The notes under the pieces are model-generated. The model was not told where the DNA came from. It saw only the letters and a list, made by a program, of their open reading frames with translations, and ran no database searches. Shown here one piece after another: positions 15,941 through 27,221 of a stretch of DNA of 64,000 nt (positions are counted from its first letter, which is position 1; each line of letters begins with the position of its first letter). Made by a program: the position numbers and the translations under genes. The stretch comes from Neurospora intermedia (Eukaryota > Ascomycota > Sordariomycetes > Sordariales > Sordariaceae), in contig BTPP01000006.1 in assembly GCA_037102815.1 (NCBI GenBank), forward strand, positions 744,001-808,000, given 5' to 3'.

Positions 15941-15961
15941 CCGTGATCCGTGATCCGTGAT
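15941..15961. repeat. 7-bp tandem repeat (CCGTGAT)x3
   Basis: Three perfect head-to-tail copies of CCGTGAT in intergenic DNA. No gene is close enough to assign a role. Confidence 0.9.
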
Positions 15962-16452
15962 CAGGGCTCGCCAAGCTCCGCCTTGGCCGTACCGTAGCTC
16001 CCGGGGCATTAAGTCCGATGGAGGGCCGACGATCTTTCCGAGGTTTCAGGTCAAGGTCCCCCGATTGTTGTAACCCTGAAGCCTACCGGTTCCATCAAAA
16101 TGGCCGTATACACTAAATATCTCAGAAGGCTTATGGCGTATTGTGTCAGCATTGGTCACTTGACATGTACTGGTCCTTTGATTTTAGTAGGCATTATTAT
16201 TTTGCGACCGTTATTCGACTTCGAAGTCATATAGCCGCGTCAATAGAACCACACCATCGAGGACCCCCGTTCAGGCACGACAGCCCCCTTTGTGATAGTC
16301 CAGCCGATGAGGCCACCACGGACGGCTCACGTTCATCCCTGTCATTCAGTACCATATGGAAAAGGTTATGATATCATTACAGAGTAAATTATTGTTCTTC
16401 TCGCTTGTTTGGTATACTGACTCCGGGCTCCCTGTCCCTCACCATGCGCCTC

Positions 16453-16474
16453 TCCATCCATCCATCCATCCATC
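16453..16474. repeat. (CATC)n microsatellite
   Basis: About five uninterrupted CATC units, lying within 100 bases of the stop of the dynein light chain gene. Confidence 0.9.
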
Positions 16475-16543
16475 AACCCCACATCATAAGGGGTGAACCG
16501 GGTGGAACTTACGCATCTCCTCCTTCTCTTTGTAACCCCAATA

Positions 16544-17382
16544 TTAGAGGGCAATCCAAATGAGCATGATGACAACATCGAGCCCCTTTGCCTCGCCATC
16601 ATATTTGAAGCTCCACATGCCGTCCGTCTTCTCGTTCCAGTAGCCCGCCGTCGCGCTGTGCATACCGCGGCGGCCCGCCTGTCCCTTTTTGCTGGCGGCA
16701 GGGGCGGCAGCCTCCGACGAGGTCGACTCGCCCTCGGGGCCGGTGCCGGTCGATGTACTTGTGCTGGTGGCCTTGTTGAGTTGCGAGGTGGGCACCACGT
16801 GCTGCACGATGGTGCTGTTGACGGCGAACTTGTAGGCCGGGGTTGTGGCGCCTTGGGGGGTCGCTTCAGACATTACCGCCTTGAGCATTTTTTGCTGGAA
16901 CCGGAGGTCAGTTAACGTGGGATCCTTCTCTATACTGGCGCACATCCGAAGACCCCTCGCTCGTTCACCGGGTCAAAGGAGGAGAAATGTTCTGATTTTG
17001 TCGATGCGGAGAGGGCGGTATGGAAAAGCAGGCGGGCAGGGACAGAGGACTGGACAACGTGGCGGAAACGTACAATGATGGCCTCATTCCATTGTGCGGT
17101 CTTGGGGTGCTCATAGTATTCGACGCTGGCGAAGGTGCTGTTGCACACCTGTTTGTTGAGAAAAAAGTGTCAGCGCATTTCGCAACATTCGAGTAGCAGG
17201 TCCGGATTCCGTTTGACGACCGCCGCGCTGGAAAAAGGGGTCGAAGGCGAACGTACGTCGGTAGCGATCTGCTCAAGGCGCTTGGGCGGCAGGGGCTGGT
17301 TTTCGCATCGCAAAGTCAGTAAAAACTGCTCAGCTCAAGGAAGCCGCCGAATTATCCTCACAGAGTTCGTTGGGGAGGCCAT
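16544..17382 (-). CDS. dynein light chain, Tctex-1 family
   Basis: Accessory light chain of cytoplasmic dynein that dimerises on the intermediate chain. Four exons: 17382-17362, 17295-17257, 17148-17074 and 16894-16544. The introns (66, 108 and 179 nt) all have canonical GT-AG sites, and the product is 161 aa. The two tiny first exons encode MASPTNS and PLPPKRLEQIATD. The family fold follows: a helix with CNSTFASVEYYEHPKTAQWNE, then the strands AYKFAVNSTIVQHV, GYWNEKTDGMWSFKYD and GLDVVIMLIWIAL at the C-terminus. Family members are about 110-115 aa. The extra length is a Ser/Thr/Ala-rich insert of roughly 40 residues between the first and second strands (between VVPTSQLNKAT and RGMHSATAGYW). 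It is divergent from Vtc1 with a 1.27-kb shared upstream region. Confidence 0.93.
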
Positions 17383-18647
17383 TTTGTTGTGCGGTGCCGT
17401 GTGGTTGTTGGGTGTAAGTCGGCGTTTATTTTGCGATTGTTGCGGTGCGATGCGATAGAGGAGGAGACCCTGGTCCAAAGGCTGTCGCGTTAAATGGAAT
17501 GTCCAACCAATCTCGTCTCTGAAACTCTGGGGCAAATCATACAGCTGCTCTTCGAGGGACAAACAAGGGTGGATATACTCTCCAAGACGCCCCGGGATGT
17601 TGAAAAGGGGATGCTAGGAGACGGCTGCGGGAAGAAAGTTGTTGTGATGTAGAATTGTAGATGCCCAAATCATGTATATACACGGTCGTTAGTAGGTAGG
17701 TATCACCAACACACCCGACACGCGATCAGCTCGCCCGGTGCCCGCCCGATACGTTCTGCCACTGCACCGAGTCGGTACCTTGAGGTACCCAAGTATCACA
17801 CTGCCCTACAACGAGTGGATGGCCGCTGCCGCTGGACGGGCAACTGCCGCGGGTGCGGTGGAGGGCGGGCGGGCAGCAATGCCAAGCGGCATTTGTAGCC
17901 TCAAGCGTTGGTCACTGACACTTGACCAAGCGAACAGCTGACAGGAGAACATCGCACTTGGACAAATGGCACGTGATCCGGCGCATGCTCACGGTCGAGA
18001 GTTCACGGTCACCACGGTGACGACAGAGGGGTGGGTTCAGTATCGCTTTAGCTCTGTCCAGCGGAGGCATTCCCATCCAATCGTTCTGAAAAGGAGGCCC
18101 ACGTGGGCTCCATTTTCCCACTACAATTCCAGCATTAGGCCTGTTGAAGGATAGCTCCACCCTCTCTCATTGATCAATTGACGTTTGAAGCTTTGCAATT
18201 GGCGAGCAGGAATCACCTTCTTCCACTTGTGGCAGCTTCTCGCTGGCTGCAGCGCCGCATCATTCAAACATCAGACTTTAACGTCGTGTTGGCGAAAGAA
18301 AAAAAGGACAAAATTTCCTCCCAAAAGCCCGAGACGCAGAACACGACAGCGAACAGTGCTCCACAAAGCCCAAGAACCACGAAGCTTGTTTGTCGGTGAC
18401 GCAGCACAAAATCGTCCCTACTCTTGTTTGACAGCTCCAATCGCTGTGGGATATCTTGTCCGAGTCTCTGACGGAACCGGAGCCGTGCGCGGACCGCCTG
18501 CTAGCTTGATTTTGAATCCGGATTGCCACTACGGAAAACACTTTGAACGACCGACAGCAGTTTCTTCAAATCTCGACGACACATACGCGAGCGCCTACTC
18601 CTCAACCGATATACCTGGCACCATTTCAAAGCTAGAACATCATCAAC
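17383..18647. promoter_or_regulatory. divergent promoter region, dynein light chain / Vtc1
   Basis: The 1.27-kb interval separates two genes transcribed away from each other, so it must hold both promoters. No specific binding site can be assigned. The 150 bases before the Vtc1 start are A/C-rich, as expected for a fungal 5' leader. Confidence 0.5.
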
Positions 18648-19098
18648 ATGTCGAGTCAGCCTCTCCTCCAGACTGCGCCAGGTAAGCAAACATTCTACTT
18701 TCCGCTCCGCGGCGCTCTTCCCGCTGACATCATCCGTTACCTCCACAGGCAAGCGCATTGCTCTCCCCACCCGCGTCGAACCCAAGGTCTTCTTCGCCAA
18801 TGAGCGTACCTTTCTCTCATGGCTCAACTTTACCGTCATCCTCGGCGCCCTGGCGATAGGCATGCTTAACTTTGGCGACCGGCCCGCCTTCATCTCGGCC
18901 TTTCTCTTCACAGGCGTCGCTATGGCAACCATGGTGTATGCGCTAGTGACGTACCACTGGCGAGCCAAGTCGATACGATTGAGGGGCCAGGCCGGCTTTG
19001 ACGACCGCTTCGGTCCGACCTTTTTGGCCCTCATTCTGCTGCTCGCTGTGGTGGTCAACTTTGTCCTGAGAATCACATATATTTCGCAGCAGCCTTAA
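18648..19098 (+). CDS. vtc1: vacuolar transporter chaperone 1 (VTC complex subunit)
   Basis: Small membrane subunit of the VTC complex, which makes inorganic polyphosphate at the vacuole and moves it into the lumen. Two exons, 18648-18681 and 18749-19098, separated by a 67-nt intron (GTAAGC to CCACAG), give 127 aa; yeast Vtc1 has 129. The sequence has the family hallmark [21 protein letters not shown] just before the first of three membrane segments (roughly 38-57, 65-85 and 104-122), the conserved basic loop after TM2 ([12 protein letters not shown]) and no SPX or catalytic tunnel domain, as expected for Vtc1 rather than Vtc2-4. The ATG at 18648 lies in CAACATG context and gives a normal length. 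Confidence 0.97.
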
Positions 19099-20015
19099 AG
19101 AGATTGAGGAAGACTGGAACTGATGAATGGACGACCTGAGCGACGACAAGTATGTTACGAATTGCTGATGGTTCAACGCTCGCTTCTGGGCGGGCGTTGC
19201 GCCATATAAGCCAGCAAACGAGACTTTGCACACCGGAATGATGTTACTACCACTGGCGGGATTCAAGGGAAACTAATCTTTGATCTTTTGTATAACACAC
19301 GACGGAGCTTCCAGTACGATACGTCATGAGCTACTAGAATGGAGAGCGCACTAAAGCAAATTGGGGTAGGAGATCTTGAAATGACTATTCATCATTTGTA
19401 ACGAGAGGCAGGGGCGTTTGGCATTGATGGCTTGCATGGGGCCGGCGTTGGTCGAGTTGGAATCCTAAAGCATTACAAACTAACGAATAAAAGTTTAGAG
19501 GAGGTACTATAAAATGAAACTATCCCATTGCTTTGCGACTGTTGTCTGCATTGTGGCAATCTTCGTCTAATGACATCATGTGACTGATGAAGAATGCCAC
19601 CCACTTTATCGATTTTCTTAACCCATAAACTTCTCTTTCCTGACCGCCGGCGGGGATGAAAAATTGAGCGTACGAGTCTGACAATGTAATGCTCGTGTCT
19701 TGATAATGCGAGGTATCAAGACAAACGACCTGATACCTGATGATGCTCCCATAACTCCGGACAGCGCCCTAATCGTTTGTTAACCTCGAAACAGAGATTT
19801 ATGATCTGAAACTAAAACCTCCAAGAGTCGCGAATATACTAGTGCGGGTCACTGCCTATGCTCAATGCCGTCCCTCTAGAACCAAACATGCTCATTATGC
19901 CCCTGAACTCCATGATAGTGCCCCGACCAGGTGACAGGCAATATCTGCCATCATGATAAATGCATAACTCTTCCCACAAGACCCATCCTTCAAATGGGCA
20001 GTTGGTCGGCAGGTC
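19099..20015. other. intergenic between convergent genes
   Basis: Holds the 3' flanks of the Vtc1 gene (+) and the Alba-like gene (-). Nothing else is visible. Confidence 0.6.
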
Positions 20016-20885
20016 TCAAGCCACCAAGCCTACCCTCTTCTTTTTCAGATGCTCAATGTGATGCTCGTTGCTCTGCACAGCAACATTTCGCATCGTCCTC
20101 AATTCCTCGATCGGGATCCTCGACAAAAACACGCTCACGTACTTATTGTGTCGAATCTTGGGTGGCTCAATAGCTCTTTCGAAAACCGTCGGTTGTTGGT
20201 CGTGCGATGCCCGGCCTCCTCCTCCTGCATATTGCTGTCGTCTCTGATTACCGTTGTTGTGAATGCCCATCATCTCAAATGCCTCTTCCTCTTCGTCGTG
20301 ATCGCCATCCTTGGTCATGTCCATAACCGTATCCTCCACCACCTCCGTCCCACCAGCATCTTCCTCTTCCGTCTCCGTCAGTACATTATACTGAAACCAC
20401 TTTTGCTCCCCCTCGCCGATCCTTCGTCGTACCAGCTCGGCAATAGTGACAAGCTTGCTCGAAGCCACCGGCTTGGCGGAGAGGAGCACCACGCCCGGCA
20501 GCACGGATTGGTCCCACAGGTTGAAGCGATCGAGGTGTTGCAGCGCTTTGTCGACGTGCTTGGCGATGCTAGTCGAGGGCATGACGCTCATGGTTTTGAC
20601 TTCATATCTGGGCCGGAGCTTGGCGAGGAGGGACTCGTATGGTTGGAATGCAGGGGTTACAGCGCCGGCGGTGGTGTTGCTCTGGTGCGGGTGGTTACTT
20701 TGCAGTGATGTTGTCTGCTGGATGTTGGAGTTTGCTGTGGTACGCTGCTTCTTGCTGGAGTTGCCTGGGATATCGCCTTCGCCGACATGGCGACGCTTGT
20801 TCTGGTTTGCCGACACCGATGATGAGGCGGAACGTGGGGGGGAAGAGGCTGACGCTTGATGAAGCATTGTGTCTGCGGCGGCCAT
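20016..20885 (-). CDS. Alba-like nucleic-acid-binding domain protein
   Basis: Single-exon gene of 289 aa. Residues 84-170 resemble the Alba/Rpp20-Rpp25 fold: an N-terminal strand (YEVKTMSVMPSTSIAKHVDKAL), a hydrophobic strand GVVLLSAKPVASSKLVTIAELVRRR, and the region QKWFQYNVL. Alba proteins bind RNA or DNA and include RNase P/MRP subunits. The domain is interrupted after residue 170 by a long acidic stretch (EEEDAGG to DEEEEAFEMM) and a Gln/Gly-rich linker before the closing strand, IRHNKYVSVFLSRI, near residue 250. The first 80 residues are Ser/Gln/Asn-rich and basic. The family is assigned from pattern only; the RNase P versus telomere or chromatin role is not decided. The ATG at 20885 is the first in frame. 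Confidence 0.75.
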   Translation of the reverse strand: MAAADTMLHQASASSPPRSASSSVSANQNKRRHVGEGDIPGNSSKKQRTTANSNIQQTTSLQSNHPHQSNTTAGAVTPAFQPYESLLAKLRPRYEVKTMSVMPSTSIAKHVDKALQHLDRFNLWDQSVLPGVVLLSAKPVASSKLVTIAELVRRRIGEGEQKWFQYNVLTETEEEDAGGTEVVEDTVMDMTKDGDHDEEEEAFEMMGIHNNGNQRRQQYAGGGGRASHDQQPTVFERAIEPPKIRHNKYVSVFLSRIPIEELRTMRNVAVQSNEHHIEHLKKKRVGLVA

Positions 20886-23800
20886 GAAGTTCCTAGGTAG
20901 ATTTTGGTTTGGGATCGATTGATCGTTTCCGCTTGCGGGCTGGGGATAAAAGGACTGGTGATGATAGAAGTGGTTACTGCTCTGTCCGGTGCCTGGCCGG
21001 ATGGAAGGCTGTTGAGGATGAGGTGAAGTGTAGCTGCGAGTAGTCGTTACTAATGTTTGGTTATCACCTGAAGGGCAGCTTGAGAGGCGGTACGTACCAA
21101 TGTTTTGGCAGGCGACTGTTTAATGTCGAATTTGATGTGGGGTCCATGGATGCGTCGATTATTTTGTGGATCGATTTAGGGCTTATCGATAAGAAGCGTG
21201 CAGTCTTAAGGGTCTACTTTTAGTTGGATGCTGGGCGCGGGTGTCATTCGAATTTTACGAGCATGATACGGATGCGACAACGCCTGCATCTCAGTAGATT
21301 CCCACTTGCGTCTGGTACCCGCTCGTTTACTCTCCATTCGTAGATACGTACTGGTATCTCGAAGTCTGAGTTGTGTGTACGAAGCGCGCCTTTGACCTCG
21401 GCGACAACATCGGCGGAAGTTGACAGGAGGCTGAGACTTGAGACGTGGTGCCTTGCATTCTACGCACCTACTGCATAACGGAGTGGGCATTCAAGTTCGG
21501 GTAACAGGAGGTAGATACCTAGGTGGTGCCTTTGAAAGCTGAAAATCTCGAGATATTACAATGGCTGCTTTTGGAAAAAGCATAAATTATGAGTTCGCAG
21601 CCACGAGATTGTACAAAACACACATTGGGCTTATACCTAAAGCGATACTTCAAAGCTACATACTTCAAGTTGCTGATTCCACTTAGTGGACTTTATTTTT
21701 TTTAAAGGGGGGGGGGGGGGGGGGGGGGGCTGCCGATGATGAGACAATGAAAATGTATCTAGAGGATTTGTTAAGGTACTCTTGCCTCCAAAGGCAGGCA
21801 GTATTTAGTTCTCATGAAACTACCAATCTGGAAAAGACGCAAGCTTGTCTAGGTCTAACCTCATTGCTAATTGGCGCCGCCAGGGCAGCGGCTGCTGGAC
21901 ATCTCGCTGTTAAGTAAAGCATGATTCAGTTTCCAATACCATGATTCTTACAGTTTAAATCTTGTGGTTACAAATAACAAGAATGATATAACATCAACTC
22001 TTGAAACCAAAATGATACTCGTTTGGCAGTCGGACGTTCTGAAAGCGTCTGAACATGTATCCACGTCTTTTCAGCCAATGAGCAGACAGAGATCATTATG
22101 CAGATCTTATACTCCCCCCCACTATCTATAATCGGGACTGGACATCCTTTCTGTCTCAATATCTGCTACACAATTTGTTCATCATCCAGCAAAGACTTTA
22201 TTGACTTCATGATGGTAGCGAGAAATCTGCAGTAAAAGATTCAAATACGAGGCATGTCGCACGCAAAAATCGACTCGGGAAGAAGTACCCTAGGCTCGAT
22301 GCAACGTGTCCGATGAAGAGAGTGCAGACCGCAAGTTTCTCAACTTTTGGAGTGCAGCAACTGAACGTCAAACCTTGGCCGCCTGGTTTTGGGCAGAGTT
22401 CCATTCTCTCCGCATGTCTTTCGATGAGATGTGGATTTGCGGGGTCTTCAATGTGTGTACACTAGCCACATGTTCCAGATGATATGTTCCTTGGCTTCTG
22501 TGCAAGAAGTTCGAAGACGATAAAAGAAGGTGCACGTACGACAGCGACAACGACGGTGAGAACAGCTAGTAGCTCTCTTATCACAAAAATAACCATGTGC
22601 AGCCTGGTTTGGGTTACTTTCGTGCTCTACAACAGACAAGTCACAACAATCGACGAGAGGTGGCTGCTTGCAACGCGCTTCCCGAGAGCAAAGAACCTTG
22701 GCTTTTAATCCATTGACTGTCATCGACAAGCGCACATCGCCTTGGGGCACTGGAAATGCAAAACCGGCGAAGAGGCTGACCTGGTTGAGATTGGGACCTG
22801 GCAAATCAGGAGGAGCGGCTCAAGTCAAATTCGATTGTGTTGTCTGTCGCTGACACAGTTCGTGATTGTTCACATCCGCGCCGAGTTCCAGTTGGCTGGC
22901 AAGGGTCAAACTGAGTTGTGATTCCAATACCTTCCGCTGTCCAATTAAAAGTCATGAGGGAAACTCCCAGGATTGGGCGCCGTCGTTCCATTTGCCTTGC
23001 AATCGCATCCTTATTGTGCCGTGCCCCTCGCCCACTCCAACTTTCCCATCTCATTCGCACTTCAATCCCATCCAGTTGCATCATACATGCTCATATTATA
23101 GTATTGCAAAGCCCTGAAACTTGATTGTGACGGCATTTTTTCATGCTCTTACTTTGCAACCTGGAGCCACCATTTTGCCATCTGTTTGTGTAGGACATTT
23201 GAATAATGAGACAGCAGCCAAAGATACCCTAATTACGTGATTTTTTTTACTACAAAGGAGCCGCGCGTGCGACGACTGACGGTGAGATATCAACTCAATT
23301 TTCAGATCAGAGAATCGGTTCAGTTTACTTGCGGCTCGTAGCATTGCGCAGGAATCATCAGTGCGCAACAGGAAGGAATGTGTGCATGTGTGGTGCAGCC
23401 TTCTCGGCGTTTGAAGGCAGCCTTTCGAGCCTTCTCGTCTTAGGTTTGTCTCTGTCGAGAGCGTTCGTTTCACCTTCGAGTGTGGTGGAAGCTTCCTCCG
23501 TCCAGTCCAAGCATGCAGATGCTCTTATACCAAAGCTACCTCTTACTTTGGACGGGAGCGGTACGCAGCAGAGTGGCAGGGCATGGGATGGGGCTCGTGA
23601 GACATGGAGGTCCAACAGTAACAGGCGGCTTGGCCTCCCACCCTCTATCATGGAGGCTTTTGTCCAATCAGGACTGGAGACTGTGGCCTTTCCTGGGTGC
23701 TCCAGTCCCCCTCTCTCCCGTCGTTTCTCTTCCTCGTCGTTCCTCCCCGACCTTGCCGACCCAAGTTTGGCTCGGTGCCCCCCTTGTCCCCTTGCGTCCA

Positions 23801-24873
23801 TTCTTTTGGGTGATTTTGCCATTCAAGCGGCCCCGTCTCCTTTTGAGACTCCTCGGCCCTGCAGCGCTCTCCCCAAACCCCCTCAACCTCAACCAACCTC
23901 GCAGTGTCTTCCCAGCACCTCCCCTTACAACCTGCGTGACAGCGCCTATTCACTCCAACCCTCCCCCCCAATCTTCAATCAACCTACAACCAACTTCTTA
24001 GCAACATAATCCGATCAAATCCACCCCGAACCACAGCGCAACCTACATTTTCCTGCTCTTTGAATTCCGCGCTTTCACTTCGCACTTGTTATTGTTTGCT
24101 ATCATCGCTGTTTCGATCGAGGCTTTGACTAGTTCTCGCGCGCTCTTCCGAAAGTCGCTACCTAATCACCACCGTTGGCACACTACGACACTCGGCCGAC
24201 CTCTGCTATTAGGTTCTGTTGGGCCAGCACCCAACACACGCACTTCGCACCTTCCGACTGCCACCACTTGTGACTCGGGTCGGACCCTGCTTCGTCCTCG
24301 GTTGGGTCTTGGTCTCCTGGGGCGCGGCCACATCATCAAAGCCAAGGAGCCCACTCTGCCAAGCCTTCCGTCCCCTCAAGGTCTCCGCCCCTGCGCGCTG
24401 CTAGCGGTCTGCGACTCTGCGTGCGGTGCGGCCTCTTGTCAGTTTCCCCCGGCTGTGCCGAGCTAATCTGAAAAAGGCAATCAAAAACAACCAACTGGCA
24501 ATCCACAACAGCGATCAAGCGGCCCCTGATTTCAGCGAGAGCCAAAGGACCCACTTGCTCTCTTTCTGGGTTACGTCAGCCTCACACCCAAGAACAGGTC
24601 CCCTTGTCAGCTGCTGCCGGCCTGCCACGCATACCCGCTCGGTTGCCTGTCCAATACGCACCCCCTATTCGGCCTGTTTATCACAGTCGCCCCCCCCTCC
24701 CTTTTCGACTTACACATCACCCACCACTCTCTGTGACTCTTGGGTTATCAAGTGTTCCTACTGCCTGCAAAGTTCGTGACGCTTGTATCACGTCTTCCGC
24801 CCTTCTTTCCCGACCTATCATCGGGATCACAGCCTCAGAACGCGTCTACGCCTGAGACCTTTTATATCATCAC
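20886..24873. promoter_or_regulatory. 4-kb divergent intergenic region
   Basis: Separates the Alba-like gene (-) from the Ahc1-like gene (+). It contains a G23 run at 21707-21729 and one GTACACTA octamer at 22457-22464. From about 23.65 to 24.87 kb the + strand is strongly C/T-rich and nearly free of stops in several frames, which fits a long pyrimidine-rich 5' leader for the Ahc1-like gene better than an extra gene: the open frames there begin at non-ATG codons or have no domain. Confidence 0.5.
21707..21729. repeat. poly-G tract, 23 nt
   Basis: An uninterrupted run of 23 G residues directly after TTTAAA. It can form a G-quadruplex. Confidence 0.95.
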
Positions 24874-26916
24874 ATGTTTCCTTTCTGGGCTACCGAGTCA
24901 AGGGGAAATGACAAGACGTTAACGTTAGATGCAAGCCATCCTACGCTTTTGGATCTCGCCGAACCATCCGTGTCCAGCGTGTCAGCTCTTCCGACCGCGT
25001 CGGGTCTTCCGACGCCCATCTCTCCCTCATCCACCCACTCACTGAAGCGAAGACGGCTGAGCGCTGTTGATACCGCTTTCCATGACCATGGTCATTCGTC
25101 GAAGCGCATCAAGACAGAGCAGGATGGTGGTTTACCTTCGCCGACCTCGACCTATGCAGGCGGGAATGAGGCGGCAAGGCCGTCCAAGCTCGCCACCTCC
25201 GGGCCTAATCTAGAACGTGCAAAGGACGTCATCCAATATCAGTTTGGACTTGAAATCCTGATGAAGCATGACGAGCTCCGTCTCATTAACCAGGAGCTGG
25301 CCAAGTGTCAGATTGCTCTCGAGCAGCTTCGCCGGTGTCATCTCATCCCCTACCCTGTCCAGTGTCCGACACCCAGTCAGATGCTGGACATCAGCAGTGG
25401 CAAGGGTCCTGCTCTTCAGTCGAAACCAGGAGAGTCTGTACCGAAGTGGGCGCCACCCTTCGGGGTTGTTGACGGCCCGTATTCTCGGCACTACGCTAAG
25501 TGGCTGATACCCGATCCCATGTTTGACGGTATTCAACCGGAGCTAGTCGTGGAGACTGCCCGGGCAAGAAACGCCGTTGCTGAAGGCAGAACGACGAGGA
25601 ATAGCATGTCTGACGCAGGTGGTCTAGGAAAACAACGGTCTGCCCGCGGGCAGGGCACTCAGAAACTCCAAGCGTTATCCAGTGGATATTCGCATCCCAA
25701 GGATAAATCACTGCCTTGCATCGTGAAACGGTCGGATGGGATGACGGTCAAGCTCGTCTGCCTTGATTGTCACAGATGGAACTTTTCGAGCACGCAGGGC
25801 TTCATCAATCACTGCCGTATAGCCCATCGGAGAGACTACAAGAGTCACGACGAAGCCGCCCTTCATTGTGGGCAGCCCATTGACGTTGATGAGATCGGAG
25901 GTGTTGCTGCTGAGGAAAGAAAACCTTTGCCTCCCATCGTTCCAAGCGCTTCAAATACTACCAGCCCCGCTTTGGTGCATCCGCTGGCGCGCAGCGAACC
26001 CCTTTCGGAACAGCAGGCGTACAAGGCGTTGCTCTCGCGTATCAATGCGTCACTGGAGCTATACCATGCCGGCCAGCTCCCAGATGTGAAGAACATACCA
26101 ACCGCGCTACCAGCATCATCATTGGTTTCTTCCAACGCACCAGATTTTGTTGGCTCGTCCGACACGCCGTTTTTGACGAAGCTGATGCGAAAGAAGAAGG
26201 TTGGGGGTAATCTGAGTGAGAAAGTAAAGGATGCAAAGACCAAAATAGATTGGGACGCAGTTCTGTCGCGTAACGATTCTGAAGATACCGATCAATCGAA
26301 TGCCGCAGAAGGTACTTCAAGCTCCAAGAAGCCTGTCGCGTCGACAGCGCGGGTATCAGCCGTCATGCGCAAGCCGGCCTCGTCTACCATTCCTCCTCCG
26401 CCATTTTCGAGGATTTCCACTTCCCCCGTCCCTCTACCAACAATGAGCATAGGTCGTGCTCCGGCCCACTTGACCGGCTTGCCCATCACAGCTACTAGGC
26501 AGAGCAATCTACCGGATCACCCCGAAACGCCCATATATGAGGACGACATAGACACAGAGTTGAGTCCGAACACCGTCGCTAGCAATAATGCGCCCTCACT
26601 TGTTAGTGATGATGGGGAGTATGATGATTCCGACGATGGATCTTCCTCCGACACCAGCGATGAAATTGAAACTCGGTCTGTCTCGGATGTGGCAGAAATT
26701 AATATTGAAGAGGATGTTCATGATGTGGTTGTCGCGCCTCGCGCTCAAATTTGTCAGCACCGAAAAGAAACCACGACCGACAGGACAGGTACCGGGAAAT
26801 TCAAAAACGACGAGAGCCGACATGTAACATTTGTGACCCCTATTCCTCCGCCGAAGCCGAATACCAAGGCCAAGTCCAGGGCTACTGGCGGCAACAGGCG
26901 CAAGCAAAAGTCTTGA
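24874..26916 (+). CDS. Ahc1-like C2H2 zinc-finger protein (ADA histone acetyltransferase complex type)
   Basis: Single-exon gene of 680 aa. A conserved helical block at 119-161 (IQYQFGLEILMKHDELRL, then ELAKCQIALEQLRRCHLIPYP) and a zinc finger at 296-317 (C296-x2-C299-x13-H313-x3-H317, with SSTQGFINHCRIAH) match my memory of the fungal Ahc1 / metazoan YEATS2 group that structures the yeast ADA and human ATAC acetyltransferase complexes. The N-terminal 115 residues are Ser/Pro-rich with a basic KRRRLS patch. The C-terminal half is disordered and acidic (DDGEYDDSDDGSSSDTSDE) and ends with a basic tail (SRATGGNRRKQKS), typical of a nuclear protein. The start at 24874 is the first ATG of the frame after the CT-rich leader; an upstream exon cannot be excluded. 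Confidence 0.7.
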   Translation: MFPFWATESRGNDKTLTLDASHPTLLDLAEPSVSSVSALPTASGLPTPISPSSTHSLKRRRLSAVDTAFHDHGHSSKRIKTEQDGGLPSPTSTYAGGNEAARPSKLATSGPNLERAKDVIQYQFGLEILMKHDELRLINQELAKCQIALEQLRRCHLIPYPVQCPTPSQMLDISSGKGPALQSKPGESVPKWAPPFGVVDGPYSRHYAKWLIPDPMFDGIQPELVVETARARNAVAEGRTTRNSMSDAGGLGKQRSARGQGTQKLQALSSGYSHPKDKSLPCIVKRSDGMTVKLVCLDCHRWNFSSTQGFINHCRIAHRRDYKSHDEAALHCGQPIDVDEIGGVAAEERKPLPPIVPSASNTTSPALVHPLARSEPLSEQQAYKALLSRINASLELYHAGQLPDVKNIPTALPASSLVSSNAPDFVGSSDTPFLTKLMRKKKVGGNLSEKVKDAKTKIDWDAVLSRNDSEDTDQSNAAEGTSSSKKPVASTARVSAVMRKPASSTIPPPPFSRISTSPVPLPTMSIGRAPAHLTGLPITATRQSNLPDHPETPIYEDDIDTELSPNTVASNNAPSLVSDDGEYDDSDDGSSSDTSDEIETRSVSDVAEINIEEDVHDVVVAPRAQICQHRKETTTDRTGTGKFKNDESRHVTFVTPIPPPKPNTKAKSRATGGNRRKQKS

Positions 26917-27194
26917 AATACTCAGGAACAGTGGTTCACGTTTGATATCGGAGGGGGCAGGAACCTCATTCGCCACACCGTCACGTCTGTGACCGTCTCC
27001 GAGATCATCCCCTTGTTGGCTTGAGCAGGGACAAACCTCCCATGTATACCTTACTATTTACGAGATGTTACTACATTTATTTTAATGCCGAGATGAATAA
27101 GGGAACAGTGTTTCGGTTTCGAGATAGGAAGGAATGCTCATAGCTTGTGATATTTGGGTCCGGCAATTTGTGATTTTATCAGAAGCGGTTTTTC

Positions 27195-27221
27195 TTTTTT
27201 TTTTTTTTTTTTTTTTTTTTT
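27195..27221. repeat. poly-T tract, 27 nt
   Basis: A T27 run, preceded by TTTTTC, about 280 bases downstream of the Ahc1-like stop codon. Confidence 0.9.

Larger units (their letters stand above)
12169..16543. other. long intergenic stretch, no supported gene
   Basis: The first 300 bases are the F-box gene's 5' flank. Several 60-180 codon open frames at 12.4-13.9 kb lack domains and overlap one another on both strands, so they look non-coding. It includes two copies of the octamer GTACACTA (14470-14477 reversed, 14606-14613), a CCGTGAT triplicate at 15941-15961 and a CATC repeat at about 16453-16474. Confidence 0.6.

Noticed and set aside
23329-24009. Overlapping 100-226 codon frames upstream of the Ahc1-like gene
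   Set aside because: They arise from a stop-poor pyrimidine-rich stretch; the longest begins at a non-ATG codon and none has a domain.
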